A stretch of 64,000 nucleotides of DNA from an uncultured Prevotellaceae bacterium (GCA_900319225.1 ONNV01000007.1:62001-126000); one strand, 5' to 3'. Positions 15,406 to 26,716 are shown, counted from the stretch's first letter. The notes: a model not told the origin generated them from the sequence alone. Program-made: numbers and translations.

Positions 15406-16692
15406 ATGGCTACTAAGAAAGAAGAGACGATCTCATTGATCGATACCTTTCAGGAGTTTAAGGAACTCAAGAACATTGACCGCATGACGCTGGTATCAGT
15501 TCTTGAGGAGAGTTTCCGCAGTGTTATCTCTAAGATGTTCGGAACGGATGAGAACTACTCAGTCATTGTAAACCCTGACAAGGGTGACTGCGAGATCCAG
15601 CGTTCACGTATAGTTGTAGAGGATAAGGATCTGGAGGATTCAAACACCCAGATATCACTCACTGAGGCCCGCCAGATTGACGAGGACTTTGAGGTAGGTG
15701 AGGAGGTATCAGAGCAGGTTGATTTCTCAAAGTTTGGCCGTCGTGCCATTCTGAACCTACGTCAGACCCTTGCTTCAAAGATTCTGGAGCTTGAGAAGGA
15801 CAGCCTGTACAACAAGTACGTTGAGAAGATAGGCACCATCGTTACCGGTGAGGTTTATCAGATCTGGAAGAAAGAGATCCTGCTTCTGGATGAGGAGGGT
15901 AATGAGCTGCTTCTGAGCAAGACTGACCAGATTCCCAGCGATTTCTTCCGCAAGGGTGAGACCGTACGTGCAGTCGTTGACCGCGTGGACAACGTGAACA
16001 ACCCCAAGATCATGCTGAGCCGTACATCACCTGTGTTCCTGCAGCGTCTGCTGGAGCAGGAGGTTCCTGAGATTGCCGACGGTCTGATCACAATCAAGAA
16101 GATTGTCCGCATACCGGGTGAGCGTGCCAAGATTGCCGTTGAGTCATATGATGACCGTATCGATCCCGTTGGCGCCTGCGTAGGTGTCAAGGGTTCACGT
16201 ATACACGGTATCGTACGCGAGCTGCGCAATGAGAACATTGACGTTATCAACTACACCTCAAATATTGAGCTCTTCATCAAGCGTGCCCTGAGCCCCGCCA
16301 AGATCTCTGAGCTGAATCTTGATACTGAGAACCGCAGAGCTGAGGTTTATCTTAAGCAGGATCAGGTATCTCTTGCTATCGGTAAGAGTGGTCTGAATAT
16401 CAAGCTTGCCAGCATGCTGACCGAGTATACCATCGATGTATACCGTGAGCTTGAGCAGGAGCAGGCTGAGGAGGATATCTATCTGGATGATTTCCGTGGC
16501 GATATTGAGGATTGGGTTGTGGATGCACTGCATGATGCAGGATTTGAGACCGCCAAGGCCGTTCTGCGTGCTGACCGTGAGATCCTGACCGAGTCTGTTG
16601 ACCTTGAGGAGGAGCAGGTTGATGAGATTCTGGATATACTGGCCCGTGAGTTCGCTGACGAGGAGGAGTTCCAGAAGTTTATTAAGAAGTAA
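15406..16692 (+). CDS. nusA: Transcription termination/antitermination protein NusA
   Basis: 428 residues. The order is NusA N-terminal domain (about 1-135), S1 domain (about 138-205, GTIVTGEVYQIWKKEILLL), KH1 and KH2 (about 210-360, including DPVGACVGVKGSRIHGIVRE and AIGKSGLNIKLAS), and a C-terminal acidic helical segment. NusA binds RNA polymerase and nascent RNA, and modulates pausing, intrinsic termination and antitermination. The C-terminus is shorter than in enterobacteria but normal for Bacteroidetes. Confidence 0.95.
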   Translation: MATKKEETISLIDTFQEFKELKNIDRMTLVSVLEESFRSVISKMFGTDENYSVIVNPDKGDCEIQRSRIVVEDKDLEDSNTQISLTEARQIDEDFEVGEEVSEQVDFSKFGRRAILNLRQTLASKILELEKDSLYNKYVEKIGTIVTGEVYQIWKKEILLLDEEGNELLLSKTDQIPSDFFRKGETVRAVVDRVDNVNNPKIMLSRTSPVFLQRLLEQEVPEIADGLITIKKIVRIPGERAKIAVESYDDRIDPVGACVGVKGSRIHGIVRELRNENIDVINYTSNIELFIKRALSPAKISELNLDTENRRAEVYLKQDQVSLAIGKSGLNIKLASMLTEYTIDVYRELEQEQAEEDIYLDDFRGDIEDWVVDALHDAGFETAKAVLRADREILTESVDLEEEQVDEILDILAREFADEEEFQKFIKK

Positions 16693-16738
16693 AGATGTAA
16701 AATCGGGGCAAAGCCCTGTTCATAAGATATTTTTATAG

Positions 16739-19711
16739 ATGGCGATAAGAATAAGTAAAGCAACGAGAGAGTTGAATGTGGGAGTTTCCACACTGGTGGA
16801 GTTCCTGCACAAGAAGGGTTTTGCCGATATAACCGAAGACCTGAACCAGAAACTCACCGATGAGGAGTACAATCTCCTTGTAGCTGAGTACAGTCAGGAC
16901 AAGACCATCCGTGAGGAGGCCAACCGTTTCCTGCAGGACCGTATGAGCCGCAAGTCCGGCCCGGAGGAGCCTCAGCAGGAGGAGAAGCCTGCCCATAAGG
17001 AGCCCGAGATGATAAAGACTGTCATCCCTGAGGAGCCGGTCATCAAGTTCAAGACCGTAGGTAAGATTAACCTGGATACTCCCAAGGAGGAGCCTAAGGA
17101 GGAACCGGCCCCCAAGAAGGAGCCTGTAAAGCCTGTGGCACAGCCTAAGGAGAAACCTGCAGAGGCCAAGAAGGAGCCTGAGAAACCTGTAAAGGCCGCT
17201 GAGCCTGTAAAGGTTGCAGAGCCCCAGGTTAAGGAGGAGCCCAAGGCAGAGCCTGTAAAGGCCGTTGAGCCCGCACCCAAGCCAGAGCCCAAACCGGAGC
17301 CTGTAAAGGAGCCGGTAAAGGTTGAGCCCAAGGAGGAGCCTGCTCCTGTCAAGGAGGTTGAACCCGCACCTAAGGCAGAGGCTAAGGAGCCTGCTCCCAG
17401 CGAGGAGGTATTCAAGCTCTCATCTCCCCAGAACGGAGGTCTTAATATCAAGACCGTGGGAAAGATTGACCTGGCAGCCATCAACCAGTCAACCCGTCCC
17501 AAGAAGAAGTCAAAGGAGGAGAAGAAAAAGGAGCGTGAAGCCAAGGAGCAGCAGCGCCAGCAGCAGCGTCAGCAGTTCAAGGAGTCACTCATGAAGGAGA
17601 TCAAGCCGGGTGAAAAGTCTCAGAACGGCGGCGACGCACCGCGCAAGAAGAACCGTGTTCGCATAGGCGGTGAGAAGGTTGACCTTACCAAGGCCGACAG
17701 CTACAGCCAGTCACAGAATAACGGTGGTGAGAACCGTGGCGGAAAGGATTCCCAGAAGGGAGGCGGCCGCAACAACAAGGACCATCGCTTTAACAAGGCT
17801 GACAAGGCCGATTTCTCAAATGAGGATGTAAACCGTCAGATACGTGATACCTTCTCATCATTCCAGAAAGGTAAGACCAAGTCTTCAAAATACCGTAAGG
17901 ACAAGCGCGAGCAGGTACAGCAGCGTCAGATGGAGGCTCTTGAGCAGGAGATGGCCGAGAGCAAGGTACTTAAGCTGACCGAGTTCGTAACTGCGAATGA
18001 GCTTGCCACAATGATGAACATCCCGGTAACCAGCGTAATAGCCACCTGTATGAATGTGGGCGTGATGGTATCAATCAACCAGCGTCTGGATGCCGAGACC
18101 ATCAATATCGTGGCCGATGAGTATGGCTTTACGACAGACTTTGTGAGCGCCGAGGTTGCCCAGCAGATCAGTGAGGAGGCAGACAAGGAGGAGGATCTGG
18201 TACCGCGCGCACCTATCGTAACCGTTATGGGTCACGTAGACCATGGTAAGACCTCTCTGCTGGACTACATACGTAAGTCTAACGTGATTGCCGGTGAGGC
18301 CGGTGGTATCACACAGCACATAGGTGCATACAACGTCAAGCTGGATGACGGTCGTCATATCACATTCCTGGATACTCCGGGTCATGAGGCATTTACCGCC
18401 ATGCGTGCCCGTGGTGCTCAGGTAACTGATATCGCCATCATCATTGTCGCTGCCGATGACAACGTGATGCCCCAGACCAAGGAGGCTATCGCACATGCCA
18501 CCGCAGCAGGCGTTCCTATCGTATTCGCAATAAACAAGGTTGATAAACCCGCCGCCGATCCCGAGCGTATCAAGCAGGAACTGGCACAGATGAACTTCCT
18601 GGTTGAGGACTGGGGAGGTAAGTACCAGAGCCAGGATATATCGGCCAAGCAGGGTATTGGTGTTCCTGAACTTATGGAGAAGGTGCTGCTGGAGGCCGAG
18701 ATGCTTGACCTCAAGGCTAACCCCAACCGTAAGGCTACAGGTACCATCATCGAGTCTTCACTTGACAAGGGCCGCGGTTACGTGGCTACCGTACTGGTAT
18801 CAAACGGTACACTTAAGATGGGTGATATCGTGATTGCCGGAACATCCTGGGGTAAGGTAAAGGCCATGTTCAACGAGCGTAACCAGAAGCTCAAATCAGC
18901 CGCTCCCGCAGAGCCTGTGCTGATTCTGGGTCTGAACGGCGCTCCCCAGGCCGGTGTAAGCTTCCATGTTGTGGACAGCGAGCGTGAGGCCCGTGAGATT
19001 ACCGGCAAGCGTGAGCAGCTGCAGCGTGAGCAGGGCGTACGTACTGCACAGACACTTACTCTGGATGAGTTGGGCCGCCGTATCAAGATGGGTGACTTCC
19101 ACGAACTCAACCTTATCGTCAAGGCCGATGTGGACGGATCTGTAGAGGCTCTGAGTGACTCACTCATCAAGCTCTCCACACCTAACGTTCAGGTTAACGT
19201 TATCCACAAGGCTGTAGGTGCCATCTCTGAGAGTGATGTTAGTTTGGCATCGGCATCGAACGCCATCATCATCGGCTTTGATGTGCGTCCTTCAGGTGCC
19301 GCCAAGCGTCTGGCCGAGCAGAATGATGTAGATATCCGTATCTACTCAATCATATATGATGCCATTGATGAGGTCAAGTCAGCCATGGAGGGCCTGCTTG
19401 CACCCAAGGTCAAGGAGGAGGTTACATCAACCATCGAGGTTATGGAGGTGTTCCATATATCAAAGGTTGGTATGGTAGCGGGTTGCCGTGTACGTGACGG
19501 AAAGGTTTCACGTAATGACAAGGCACGTGTAATCCGTGACGGTATTGTAATCCACACCGGTGAGATTCAGGCTCTTAAGCGTTTCAAGGATGACGTCAAG
19601 GAGGTTCAGTCCGGTATGGAGTGCGGTATCAGCCTGGTATCATATAATGATATCAAGGAGGGTGATATAATTGAGACATTCACTCAGATTGAGGTTAAAC
19701 AGACTCTTTGA
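16739..19711 (+). CDS. infB: Translation initiation factor IF-2
   Basis: 990 residues. IF2_N-like helical start ([20 protein letters not shown]), then a long low-complexity linker (about 75-400) rich in K, E, P and A with repeated EPVK/KEEP units and a basic Q/R-rich part. A second IF2_N motif is near 420. The GTPase domain has G1 GHVDHGKT at residues 498-505, DTPGHEAF (G3) and NKVD (G4), and domains II-IV follow. It positions fMet-tRNA on the 30S subunit and promotes subunit joining. The PE/K repeats vary in length between relatives and are a likely site of indels. Confidence 0.96.
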   Translation: MAIRISKATRELNVGVSTLVEFLHKKGFADITEDLNQKLTDEEYNLLVAEYSQDKTIREEANRFLQDRMSRKSGPEEPQQEEKPAHKEPEMIKTVIPEEPVIKFKTVGKINLDTPKEEPKEEPAPKKEPVKPVAQPKEKPAEAKKEPEKPVKAAEPVKVAEPQVKEEPKAEPVKAVEPAPKPEPKPEPVKEPVKVEPKEEPAPVKEVEPAPKAEAKEPAPSEEVFKLSSPQNGGLNIKTVGKIDLAAINQSTRPKKKSKEEKKKEREAKEQQRQQQRQQFKESLMKEIKPGEKSQNGGDAPRKKNRVRIGGEKVDLTKADSYSQSQNNGGENRGGKDSQKGGGRNNKDHRFNKADKADFSNEDVNRQIRDTFSSFQKGKTKSSKYRKDKREQVQQRQMEALEQEMAESKVLKLTEFVTANELATMMNIPVTSVIATCMNVGVMVSINQRLDAETINIVADEYGFTTDFVSAEVAQQISEEADKEEDLVPRAPIVTVMGHVDHGKTSLLDYIRKSNVIAGEAGGITQHIGAYNVKLDDGRHITFLDTPGHEAFTAMRARGAQVTDIAIIIVAADDNVMPQTKEAIAHATAAGVPIVFAINKVDKPAADPERIKQELAQMNFLVEDWGGKYQSQDISAKQGIGVPELMEKVLLEAEMLDLKANPNRKATGTIIESSLDKGRGYVATVLVSNGTLKMGDIVIAGTSWGKVKAMFNERNQKLKSAAPAEPVLILGLNGAPQAGVSFHVVDSEREAREITGKREQLQREQGVRTAQTLTLDELGRRIKMGDFHELNLIVKADVDGSVEALSDSLIKLSTPNVQVNVIHKAVGAISESDVSLASASNAIIIGFDVRPSGAAKRLAEQNDVDIRIYSIIYDAIDEVKSAMEGLLAPKVKEEVTSTIEVMEVFHISKVGMVAGCRVRDGKVSRNDKARVIRDGIVIHTGEIQALKRFKDDVKEVQSGMECGISLVSYNDIKEGDIIETFTQIEVKQTL

Positions 19712-19716
19712 TACTT

Positions 19717-20277
19717 ATGAACACACTTGACTGGGTAATTGCCGGTGTGCTGGGCGTAGGTTTTATCGTGGGCTTTATAAGAGGCGTGATAAGGCAGGCT
19801 TTCAGCTTGGGAGGACTGATTCTGGGTCTTATCCTGGGCACTCTGCTTTACAGGCCGTTTGCGGATCTGCTGCAGAATGTGTTCAGCATGCAGGACCAGA
19901 CAGCCAGGATTGTGGCGTTCATAATCATACTGATTGTAGTGCCCATTGTATGCGGTCTGCTGGGTAAGTTACTGGCCAAGTTGGTACATGCTGCCAATCT
20001 TGGACTGATAGATTGCCTTGCAGGTGGCCTGTTTGGTGTACTCAAGTACCTGCTTGTTATGGGGCTTGTAATAAAGCTCCTTAGTTTTGCAGGTGTGATG
20101 GACAGCGTGATACGCCAGTCCGAGAGAGATCAGTCCAAACTGTACGGCCCCGTATGCGGCGTGACAGGTTTCTGTCTGCAATGGACATGGAGTAAGGTTA
20201 TGGGTACTGCCGATGACCTGATTCCGGATATCCCCCAGATGGAGGAACAGGATAAGAAAGACACAAAAAGGATTTGA
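19717..20277 (+). CDS. CvpA family membrane protein
   Basis: 186 residues from the ATG at 19717. Four hydrophobic helices (about 4-22, 27-45, 64-88, 105-125) and the conserved start [20 protein letters not shown] with RQAFSLGG are typical of CvpA. In E. coli CvpA is needed for colicin V production and envelope stress tolerance; here only membrane localisation is safe. It lies five bases after infB, and its stop overlaps the non-ATG start of sufB by four bases. Confidence 0.85.
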   Translation: MNTLDWVIAGVLGVGFIVGFIRGVIRQAFSLGGLILGLILGTLLYRPFADLLQNVFSMQDQTARIVAFIIILIVVPIVCGLLGKLLAKLVHAANLGLIDCLAGGLFGVLKYLLVMGLVIKLLSFAGVMDSVIRQSERDQSKLYGPVCGVTGFCLQWTWSKVMGTADDLIPDIPQMEEQDKKDTKRI

Positions 20278-21743
20278 AAAAAGTGAATTCTGTTGAACAG
20301 GATAACAGTCTGATCAGGGAAATCAGTGCCGAGAAATACCGGTACGGATTCACCACCGATGTGCACACGGAGATCATAGACCGTGGCCTTACGGAGGATA
20401 CCGTACGTCTGATATCGGAGCGTAAGGGCGAGCCCGACTGGATGCTTGAGTTCAGACTCAAGGCATATCGTCACTGGCTTACCATGGAGATGCCCCATTG
20501 GGCACATCTGGATATCCCTGAAATAGATTTCCAGAACATATCATACTACGCAGACCCCACAGTAAAGAAAGAGGGCCCCAAGAATCTGGAGGAGATAGAC
20601 CCGCAGGTGATGAAGACCTTTGACAAGCTGGGTATTCCACTTGAGGAGCGTCTGGCGCTGAGCGGAGGTGTGGCCGTGGATGCGGTCATGGACTCAGTAT
20701 CGGTCAAGACCACATTCAAGCAGACCCTGGCCGAGAAGGGCATCATATTCTGCTCCATGGGTGAGGCCGTTCGGAACCATCCGGACCTGATAAAGCAGTA
20801 TCTGGGCAGCGTGGTGAACTACCGTGACAACTTCTTTGCCGCACTCAACAGCGCGGTATTCAGTGACGGATCATTCGTCTATATACCCAAGGGCGTACGT
20901 TGCCCCATGGAACTCTCCACCTATTTCCGCATCAATGCGGCAGGTACCGGTCAGTTTGAGCGTACCCTGATTGTGGCCGATGATGACAGCTATGTATCCT
21001 ATCTGGAGGGCTGTACCGCACCTATGCGTGATGAGAACCAGCTGCATGCCGCTATCGTTGAGATTGTGGTGCTGGACCGTGCCGAGGTCAAGTACAGCAC
21101 AGTTCAGAACTGGTATCCGGGCGACGAGAACGGCCGTGGCGGTGTATATAATTTTGTGACCAAACGCGGTCTTCTCAAAGGCGTGGACAGCAAACTCTCC
21201 TGGACACAGGTTGAGACGGGATCGGCCATCACATGGAAGTATCCAAGCTGCGTGCTTCAGGGCGACGGTTCACAGGGAGAGTTCTACTCCGTGGCACTTA
21301 CCAATAACTGGCAGCAGGCCGATACCGGAACCAAGATGATACATCTGGGACGTAACACCAAGAGTACCGTTATAAGTAAAGGTATATCGGCAGGACACAG
21401 CCAGAACTCATACCGCGGTCTGATAAAGGTGGGTGAGCATGCCGACGGCGCACGCAACTACAGCCAGTGTGACTCACTGCTGCTGGGAAGTGACTGCGGC
21501 GCACATACGTTCCCTTACATGGATGTAAAGAATGAGACAGCTATCGTGGAGCATGAGGCTACCACATCCAAGATATCCGAGGACCAGCTTTTCTACTGTA
21601 ACCAGCGCGGCATACCTATGGAGCAGGCCATCGGCCTTATCGTGAACGGTTATGCCAAGGAGGTGCTAAACAAGCTGCCTATGGAGTTTGCCGTAGAGGC
21701 CCAGAGGCTTTTGTCTGTTTCACTTGAAAATACTGTTGGATAA
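20274..21743 (+). CDS. sufB: Fe-S cluster assembly scaffold SufB
   Basis: 489 residues from TTG at 20274 (TTGA overlap with cvpA); GTG at 20283 is the alternative, and no ATG is near. Conserved SufB blocks are [58 protein letters not shown] and NYSQCDSLL, with Cys in the last. The beta-helix core forms a complex with SufD and SufC2 on which [4Fe-4S] or [2Fe-2S] clusters are built. The weak start codon may set a lower level than for SufC. Confidence 0.95.
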   Translation: MKKVNSVEQDNSLIREISAEKYRYGFTTDVHTEIIDRGLTEDTVRLISERKGEPDWMLEFRLKAYRHWLTMEMPHWAHLDIPEIDFQNISYYADPTVKKEGPKNLEEIDPQVMKTFDKLGIPLEERLALSGGVAVDAVMDSVSVKTTFKQTLAEKGIIFCSMGEAVRNHPDLIKQYLGSVVNYRDNFFAALNSAVFSDGSFVYIPKGVRCPMELSTYFRINAAGTGQFERTLIVADDDSYVSYLEGCTAPMRDENQLHAAIVEIVVLDRAEVKYSTVQNWYPGDENGRGGVYNFVTKRGLLKGVDSKLSWTQVETGSAITWKYPSCVLQGDGSQGEFYSVALTNNWQQADTGTKMIHLGRNTKSTVISKGISAGHSQNSYRGLIKVGEHADGARNYSQCDSLLLGSDCGAHTFPYMDVKNETAIVEHEATTSKISEDQLFYCNQRGIPMEQAIGLIVNGYAKEVLNKLPMEFAVEAQRLLSVSLENTVG

Positions 21744-21744
21744 T

Positions 21745-22509
21745 ATGATGCTTAAGATAGAAAACCTTCATGCCGGAATAGACGGCAAAGAGATACTTAA
21801 AGGCATTAACCTGGAGGTCGGTGCCGGTGAGGTTCATGCCATTATGGGTCCCAACGGATCTGGCAAGAGTACCATGAGCAACGTGCTTGTGGGCCACCCC
21901 TCATATAATGTTACTCAAGGTAAGGTTACCTTTAAGGATAAGGACCTGCTGGCCATGAGTGCCGAGGAGCGCAGCCATCAGGGTCTGTTCATGTCATTTC
22001 AGTATCCGGTTGAGATACCCGGAGTGAGCATGACCAACTTTATGCGTACCGCCATAAATGAGAAACGCAAGGCTCTGGGACAGCAGCCGCTTTCACCCAC
22101 AGATTTCCTCAAGCTCATCAAGGAGAAACGTGACCTTGTAAAGCTTGACTCCAAATTCATGAACCGATCGGTCAATGAGGGATTCAGCGGCGGTGAGAAA
22201 AAACGTAACGAGATATTCCAGATGGCCATGCTTGAGCCGTCACTGAGTATACTTGACGAGACCGATTCAGGACTTGACATTGACGCCCTGCGCATTGTGG
22301 CCGACGGCGTGAACCGTCTCAAGAGCCCGGAGACATCGGTCATTGTCATTACCCACTACCAGCGTCTGCTGGATTATATCAAGCCCGATATCGTTCATGT
22401 ACTCTATCAGGGACGTATCATCAAGACCGCCGGTCCTGAGCTGGCTCTGGAGCTTGAGGAGCGTGGATATGACTGGGTTATTAAGGAGTATGAGGATTCA
22501 CTTAAATGA
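21745..22509 (+). CDS. sufC: Fe-S assembly ATPase SufC
   Basis: 254 residues from the first ATG at 21745 (a second at 21748). ABC-type ATPase: Walker A GPNGSGKST (35-43), Q-loop in MSFQYPVEIPGV, signature GFSGGEKKRNE and Walker B LSILDETDSGLD. The DETDSGLD form and lack of membrane segments are diagnostic of SufC. It powers conformational change of the SufBD scaffold. It starts one base after the sufB stop and overlaps sufD by four bases. Confidence 0.96.
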   Translation: MMLKIENLHAGIDGKEILKGINLEVGAGEVHAIMGPNGSGKSTMSNVLVGHPSYNVTQGKVTFKDKDLLAMSAEERSHQGLFMSFQYPVEIPGVSMTNFMRTAINEKRKALGQQPLSPTDFLKLIKEKRDLVKLDSKFMNRSVNEGFSGGEKKRNEIFQMAMLEPSLSILDETDSGLDIDALRIVADGVNRLKSPETSVIVITHYQRLLDYIKPDIVHVLYQGRIIKTAGPELALELEERGYDWVIKEYEDSLK

Positions 22510-23852
22510 TGCCTGTGCAGAATTACATTGACATATTCGGCCAGAACAGGGCGCTTATAGACAAGGGCTCTGCCGGGGTTATGAATACCCTGCGTGATAA
22601 GGCTATGGAGAGCCTTATGCGCTATGGTCTGCCCCACAAAGGTCTGGAGGAGTATCTGCATACTGATGTGGCAACTTGGTTTGAACCTGACTGGGGAATG
22701 AACCTGAGCCGCATAGACATGCATGTGGATAAGGCTCAGGCATTCAAGTGCAATGTCCCAAACCTGAGCACGCTGCTCTATTTCCTGGCCAATGATGAGT
22801 TTGCCGCATCAGATACCGCAGCCAAGGCATTTCTTCCCGACGGTGTCTTTATAGGCAGTCTGCGTGAGGCCGCAAACCGTCACCCTGAGATAGTGGACGC
22901 TTATTACGGACGTCTGGCCGATATGAACCGTCCGGGCATAGCCGCAATAAACACCATGTTCGCCCAGGACGGAATGATGATATATGTTCCCGACGGCGTG
23001 ACAATAGATAAACCCCTGCAGCTTGTAACTCTCCTGCACTCACCAGTTGACCTTATGGTAAACCGCCGCATACTGGTGGTTTTGGGACGCGGAGCACAGC
23101 TCAAACTACTGCTTTGTGACCACGCATTGACTGCGAACGGATTTTTAACGACCCAGGTTGTTGAAGTATTCGCTGGTTCGGAGTCCCGTTTTGAACTTTA
23201 CGATCTTGAAGAGACGCACAACTCAAACCTGCGTGTATCAGAACTATATATCAATCAGGATGCTGACAGTCAGGCTGAGATTGACTATGTGACACTCCAT
23301 AACGGTAAGACACGTAACAGCGTCTTCTCCACATTTGCCGGTCGCGGCTCAAATCTGTCACTTAACGGTATTGCCACCGTTGATAAGGAGCAGCACGTGG
23401 ACAACATGACGTTTGTTGACCATCGTTTATCGGACTGCACCAGTACGGAACTCTTCAAGTACGTGCTCAATGACAGCGCGACCGGTGCGTTTGCCGGCAA
23501 GGTTCTGGTACGTCACGGGGCGCAGCATACCGTATCGGAGCAGACCAACCGCAACATCTGCCTTACACGCCAGGCACGTATGTTCACACAGCCCCAGCTT
23601 GAGATATATGCCGATGATGTCAAGTGCTCGCATGGTGCTACCGTGGGCCAGCTTGATGAGAAAGCCATGTTCTACATGCGTCAGCGCGGTATTCCTGAGG
23701 CAGAGGCACGTATGATGCTTATGCAGGCATTTGTAGGTGAGGTGATAGGACGCGTGGCCCTGGAGCCGTTACGCGACCGCCTTAACCGTCTGGTAGAGAA
23801 ACGTTTCCGCGGTGAGCTGTCACAGTGTGAGGGCTGCCGTGCATGCAGATAA
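22506..23852 (+). CDS. sufD: Fe-S assembly protein SufD
   Basis: 448 residues. The C-terminal half has the SufB/D beta-helix pattern: YVTLHNGKTRNSVFSTFAGRG, VRHGAQHTVSEQTNRNICLT, and YADDVKCSHGATVGQLDEKAMFYMRQRGI split over the SufD motif. His in CSHGATVG corresponds to the family's conserved interface residue. The N-terminal helical domain is family-typical. The C-terminus CEGCRACR carries three Cys residues, which is worth noting as a possible metal or cluster site. ATGA overlap with sufC. Confidence 0.93.
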   Translation: MMPVQNYIDIFGQNRALIDKGSAGVMNTLRDKAMESLMRYGLPHKGLEEYLHTDVATWFEPDWGMNLSRIDMHVDKAQAFKCNVPNLSTLLYFLANDEFAASDTAAKAFLPDGVFIGSLREAANRHPEIVDAYYGRLADMNRPGIAAINTMFAQDGMMIYVPDGVTIDKPLQLVTLLHSPVDLMVNRRILVVLGRGAQLKLLLCDHALTANGFLTTQVVEVFAGSESRFELYDLEETHNSNLRVSELYINQDADSQAEIDYVTLHNGKTRNSVFSTFAGRGSNLSLNGIATVDKEQHVDNMTFVDHRLSDCTSTELFKYVLNDSATGAFAGKVLVRHGAQHTVSEQTNRNICLTRQARMFTQPQLEIYADDVKCSHGATVGQLDEKAMFYMRQRGIPEAEARMMLMQAFVGEVIGRVALEPLRDRLNRLVEKRFRGELSQCEGCRACR

Positions 23853-23868
23853 ATAATGAGCGAGGATT

Positions 23869-25083
23869 ATGTTTGACGTAGAGAGTATTCGCAGGGATTT
23901 CCCCATTCTGGGACGTGAAGTATACGGTAAACCGCTGGTTTATCTGGATAATGCCGCAACCACCCAGAAGCCTCAGTGCGTCATAGACTCAATAAGTGAT
24001 GCCTACCGTAACGTGAACGCCAACGTCCACCGCGGTATACATTTCCTTTCACAGGAGGCAACCGATATGCTGGAGGCTGCACGTGAGAATGTACGCAGTT
24101 TTATAGGTGCAGGCAGCACGGAGGAGATCATATTCACCCGCGGCACTACAGAGAGCATGAACCTTCTGGCCAGCTCTTTTGCCGCAGCATTCCTTAAGGA
24201 GGGTGATGAGGTCCTGATATCGGGAATGGAGCATCACAGCAACATAGTACCCTGGCAGATTCAGGCTCAGAGGTACGGATTCACCATTAAGGTCATACCC
24301 GTAACAGACCTTGGTGAGCTTGATCTGGATGCTTTTGACAAGCTTATCGGCCCCAAGGTAAAGCTTGTAAGCATAACACATGTATCCAATGTGTTAGGTA
24401 GTGTGAATCCCATTTCCGCCATCATAAACAAAGCCCATTCGCATGGTATTCCGGTGGCAGTAGACGGTGCACAGTCCGTTCCACATATCAGCGTGAACGT
24501 AAAGGAACTGGGTGCTGACTTCTATGCGTTCAGCGGACATAAGATATACGGACCTACGGGCATAGGAGTGCTGTACGGCCGTAAGGAGCTGCTTGAAAAG
24601 ATGCCTCCTTATCAGGGCGGTGGCGAGATGATAAGGAAGGTTACGTTCCAGGGTACCACATATAACGACCTCCCCTATAAGTTTGAGGCCGGAACCCCTG
24701 ACTATGTAGGCTCCATTGCCTTGGGCGTGGCACTTGACTATGTCCGTGGTATCGGAATGGAACAGATTGCCGCTTATGAGTCAGAACTCTGCTCATATGC
24801 TCTGAAACGTCTGGCCGATATTCCCGGAATGCGTTTTATAGGTAACTCACCTTACCGTAGCGGCGTCATCTCATTCCTGGTGGGTCAGATCCATCCCTCT
24901 GACATGGGTACGCTGCTGGACCGTCTTGGTATAGCTGTCCGCACCGGTCATCATTGCGCCGAGCCTCTCATGGACAGGTTCGGTATACCCGGAACAGTAC
25001 GCGCATCATTCTCATTTTACAATACCAGATCTGAAATCGACACCCTTTTTGAAGGAATTGAACGTGTAAGGGTCATGTTCTGA
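23869..25083 (+). CDS. sufS: Cysteine desulfurase SufS
   Basis: 404 residues, class V aminotransferase fold. The PLP-binding Lys is K225 in FSGHKIYGPTG. The catalytic Cys is C363 in RTGHHCAEPLM, the group II (SufS) context. FTRGTTESMN and AVDGAQSVPH support cofactor binding. It releases sulfur from cysteine for the SufBCD scaffold. No SufE or SufU partner is encoded within the window, so a sulfur carrier must be elsewhere or unnecessary. It is the last gene of the long operon; no strong terminator is evident before the next promoter. Confidence 0.95.
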   Translation: MFDVESIRRDFPILGREVYGKPLVYLDNAATTQKPQCVIDSISDAYRNVNANVHRGIHFLSQEATDMLEAARENVRSFIGAGSTEEIIFTRGTTESMNLLASSFAAAFLKEGDEVLISGMEHHSNIVPWQIQAQRYGFTIKVIPVTDLGELDLDAFDKLIGPKVKLVSITHVSNVLGSVNPISAIINKAHSHGIPVAVDGAQSVPHISVNVKELGADFYAFSGHKIYGPTGIGVLYGRKELLEKMPPYQGGGEMIRKVTFQGTTYNDLPYKFEAGTPDYVGSIALGVALDYVRGIGMEQIAAYESELCSYALKRLADIPGMRFIGNSPYRSGVISFLVGQIHPSDMGTLLDRLGIAVRTGHHCAEPLMDRFGIPGTVRASFSFYNTRSEIDTLFEGIERVRVMF

Positions 25084-25089
25084 ATTTTT

Positions 25090-25123
25090 TTTGCTTATTC
25101 TTTGAATTATTTGCATACTTTTG
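25090..25123 (+). promoter_or_regulatory. Promoter of lipoprotein gene at 25152
   Basis: TTTG at 25090-25093 and TACTTTTG at 25116-25123, 22 nt apart, slightly wide. The -7 box is 28 bases before the start codon. Confidence 0.55.
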
Positions 25124-25151
25124 TACCCAAATAATCATTAAGCAAAGAATT

Positions 25152-26648
25152 ATGAAAAAACTGTTTTTGGGTATTCTTGCACTTGCAATCGGTGCTTTTT
25201 CTTTTGTTTCTTGTGATAAGGATGATAAGGTAGACGACGATTCAGGTGTAAAGGTTAAGGACTATCTGACATTGGATGAGCAGGAGCAGTTGATCTCCAA
25301 TGCTCTCGTAGCAGCAACTCAGGCTTTTGAGTTCTCAGATTTTACAACCGGAGTAAAGAATGTAGTAAAGGGTCTTGTAGGTGACAGCGTAGACTGGAAA
25401 CTCAGCTATGAACTGATGAGAGAGGACTCTGTCATAAACGCCAGAATGGACATCCTGGGAGGTGAATATGACGGTGAATATGATTTTTCCAGTCTGGACT
25501 CACTCTATTTTGCCGCATATATGAGTGTTAAGGACACCATCATAGATGAGGAGATGTACAGGGTTGCCGTATTGGATAGTGCCGATTATGAGGCTGAAGG
25601 TTTCGTTTCAATTATTGAGACTCTGGATGGTCACAGACTCATCCTGGGCGGAAAACTCGATATGGACAGCATTTCCAGAATCAATTTCAACACACTGAAT
25701 CTGGATTCATTGATTGATACTGTATTCTTCCATCTGCCTGAAATGGCTTCATTTGTAGTAGGTGTGGATAGTACTGTGCTGTTCGGTGGTGGCTATGATT
25801 ATACAACTGACTTTGTTGCAAACTTATGCAAGGTTGAGAGAATGTATGGTCCAGACTCTGTTGCCGGTCTGTACATTTCAGGAAAAGACCTCCAATTTAA
25901 GACTATGGCTTTATTAGATGCTACAATGTTTGGCGCTGAGGTTGGCTACGATGATGAAAATAATGAGCTCTCTTTCGGACTGGGCCTGGCTTATGAAGGC
26001 ATGACGGTTGCAACTCTTGACTTCAAGGGTGTACTTCCGTTACTGGGTGAAGATGCCAGTTATCTTGATACCAGAAATCTTATAATGCTTGCTCTCAGCT
26101 TGAGTGATTTGAGTGCTGAGGCAAATCTCATGAACGGTCAGATCAATATCAGTGCTGAACTTAAATCCAATTTTGTAACTAATGTCTCTCCTATAGCATT
26201 TACTTCTGCTGAGCAGATGCCTAAGCTTGTTGAGACTCTCAACAAGAACTTTAGCGGCAGTATCTCTTTCAAGGGCTTCTCAGAGCCTCAGGCAAAGATC
26301 ATGTTTGCTTATGACGAGAACAGACGCGATACCGTAGGTTATCAGGGAGAATACGGAGATAATGTCTATATGCAGTTTGTCTGGAGCTTTACCCATTCAG
26401 GTCTGTATGTAGCAATTGAGGGTCGTGACTCAAATGGTGAGACCGTTATGGTATCTGTAGATGATTACCTTGATGAGGTTGCTCTTAAGTTCATGCATTA
26501 CTTCATGGTTGAGGACGGAAAGGATACTGATCCTGTAAAGCTGGTGTTCAAGAGCGGTGATTTTGCACATAAGGTTATCAGACTGATCAATAAGGTAAGA
26601 AGAGTGAGATATCCTTATATGACAGAACCCGTTAGGTATATTGATTAA
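25152..26648 (+). CDS. Large lipoprotein of unknown function
   Basis: 498 residues. The lipoprotein signal ends FSFVSC (Cys21), followed by an acidic DKDDKVDDD linker typical of Bacteroidetes surface-sorted lipoproteins. The body is acidic with alternating hydrophobic positions and no recognised domain. It has its own promoter and a strong terminator, so it is monocistronic. The A/T-leaning codon choice resembles the other lipoprotein genes at 8.5-13.7 kb rather than the housekeeping neighbours. Confidence 0.65.
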   Translation: MKKLFLGILALAIGAFSFVSCDKDDKVDDDSGVKVKDYLTLDEQEQLISNALVAATQAFEFSDFTTGVKNVVKGLVGDSVDWKLSYELMREDSVINARMDILGGEYDGEYDFSSLDSLYFAAYMSVKDTIIDEEMYRVAVLDSADYEAEGFVSIIETLDGHRLILGGKLDMDSISRINFNTLNLDSLIDTVFFHLPEMASFVVGVDSTVLFGGGYDYTTDFVANLCKVERMYGPDSVAGLYISGKDLQFKTMALLDATMFGAEVGYDDENNELSFGLGLAYEGMTVATLDFKGVLPLLGEDASYLDTRNLIMLALSLSDLSAEANLMNGQINISAELKSNFVTNVSPIAFTSAEQMPKLVETLNKNFSGSISFKGFSEPQAKIMFAYDENRRDTVGYQGEYGDNVYMQFVWSFTHSGLYVAIEGRDSNGETVMVSVDDYLDEVALKFMHYFMVEDGKDTDPVKLVFKSGDFAHKVIRLINKVRRVRYPYMTEPVRYID

Positions 26649-26673
26649 TAGGATTTAGTCATTATATGCATAT

Positions 26674-26710
26674 AAGGCGGTCGCAAAATAGCGACCGCCT
26701 TTATTTTTAC
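26674..26710 (+). terminator. Intrinsic terminator
   Basis: AAGGCGGTCGC (26674-26684) pairs with GCGACCGCCTT (26691-26701); TATTTTT follows. Confidence 0.88.
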
Positions 26711-26716
26711 ACATTT

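Noticed and set aside
17040-17400. Possible repeat array or CRISPR-like periodicity
   Set aside because: It is the low-complexity KEEP/EPVK linker of IF-2 within an intact frame, without spacers.
16972-17544. 190-codon minus-strand ORF
   Set aside because: Antisense of the IF-2 low-complexity linker; its Ser/Gly-rich composition is the complement of the repeats.
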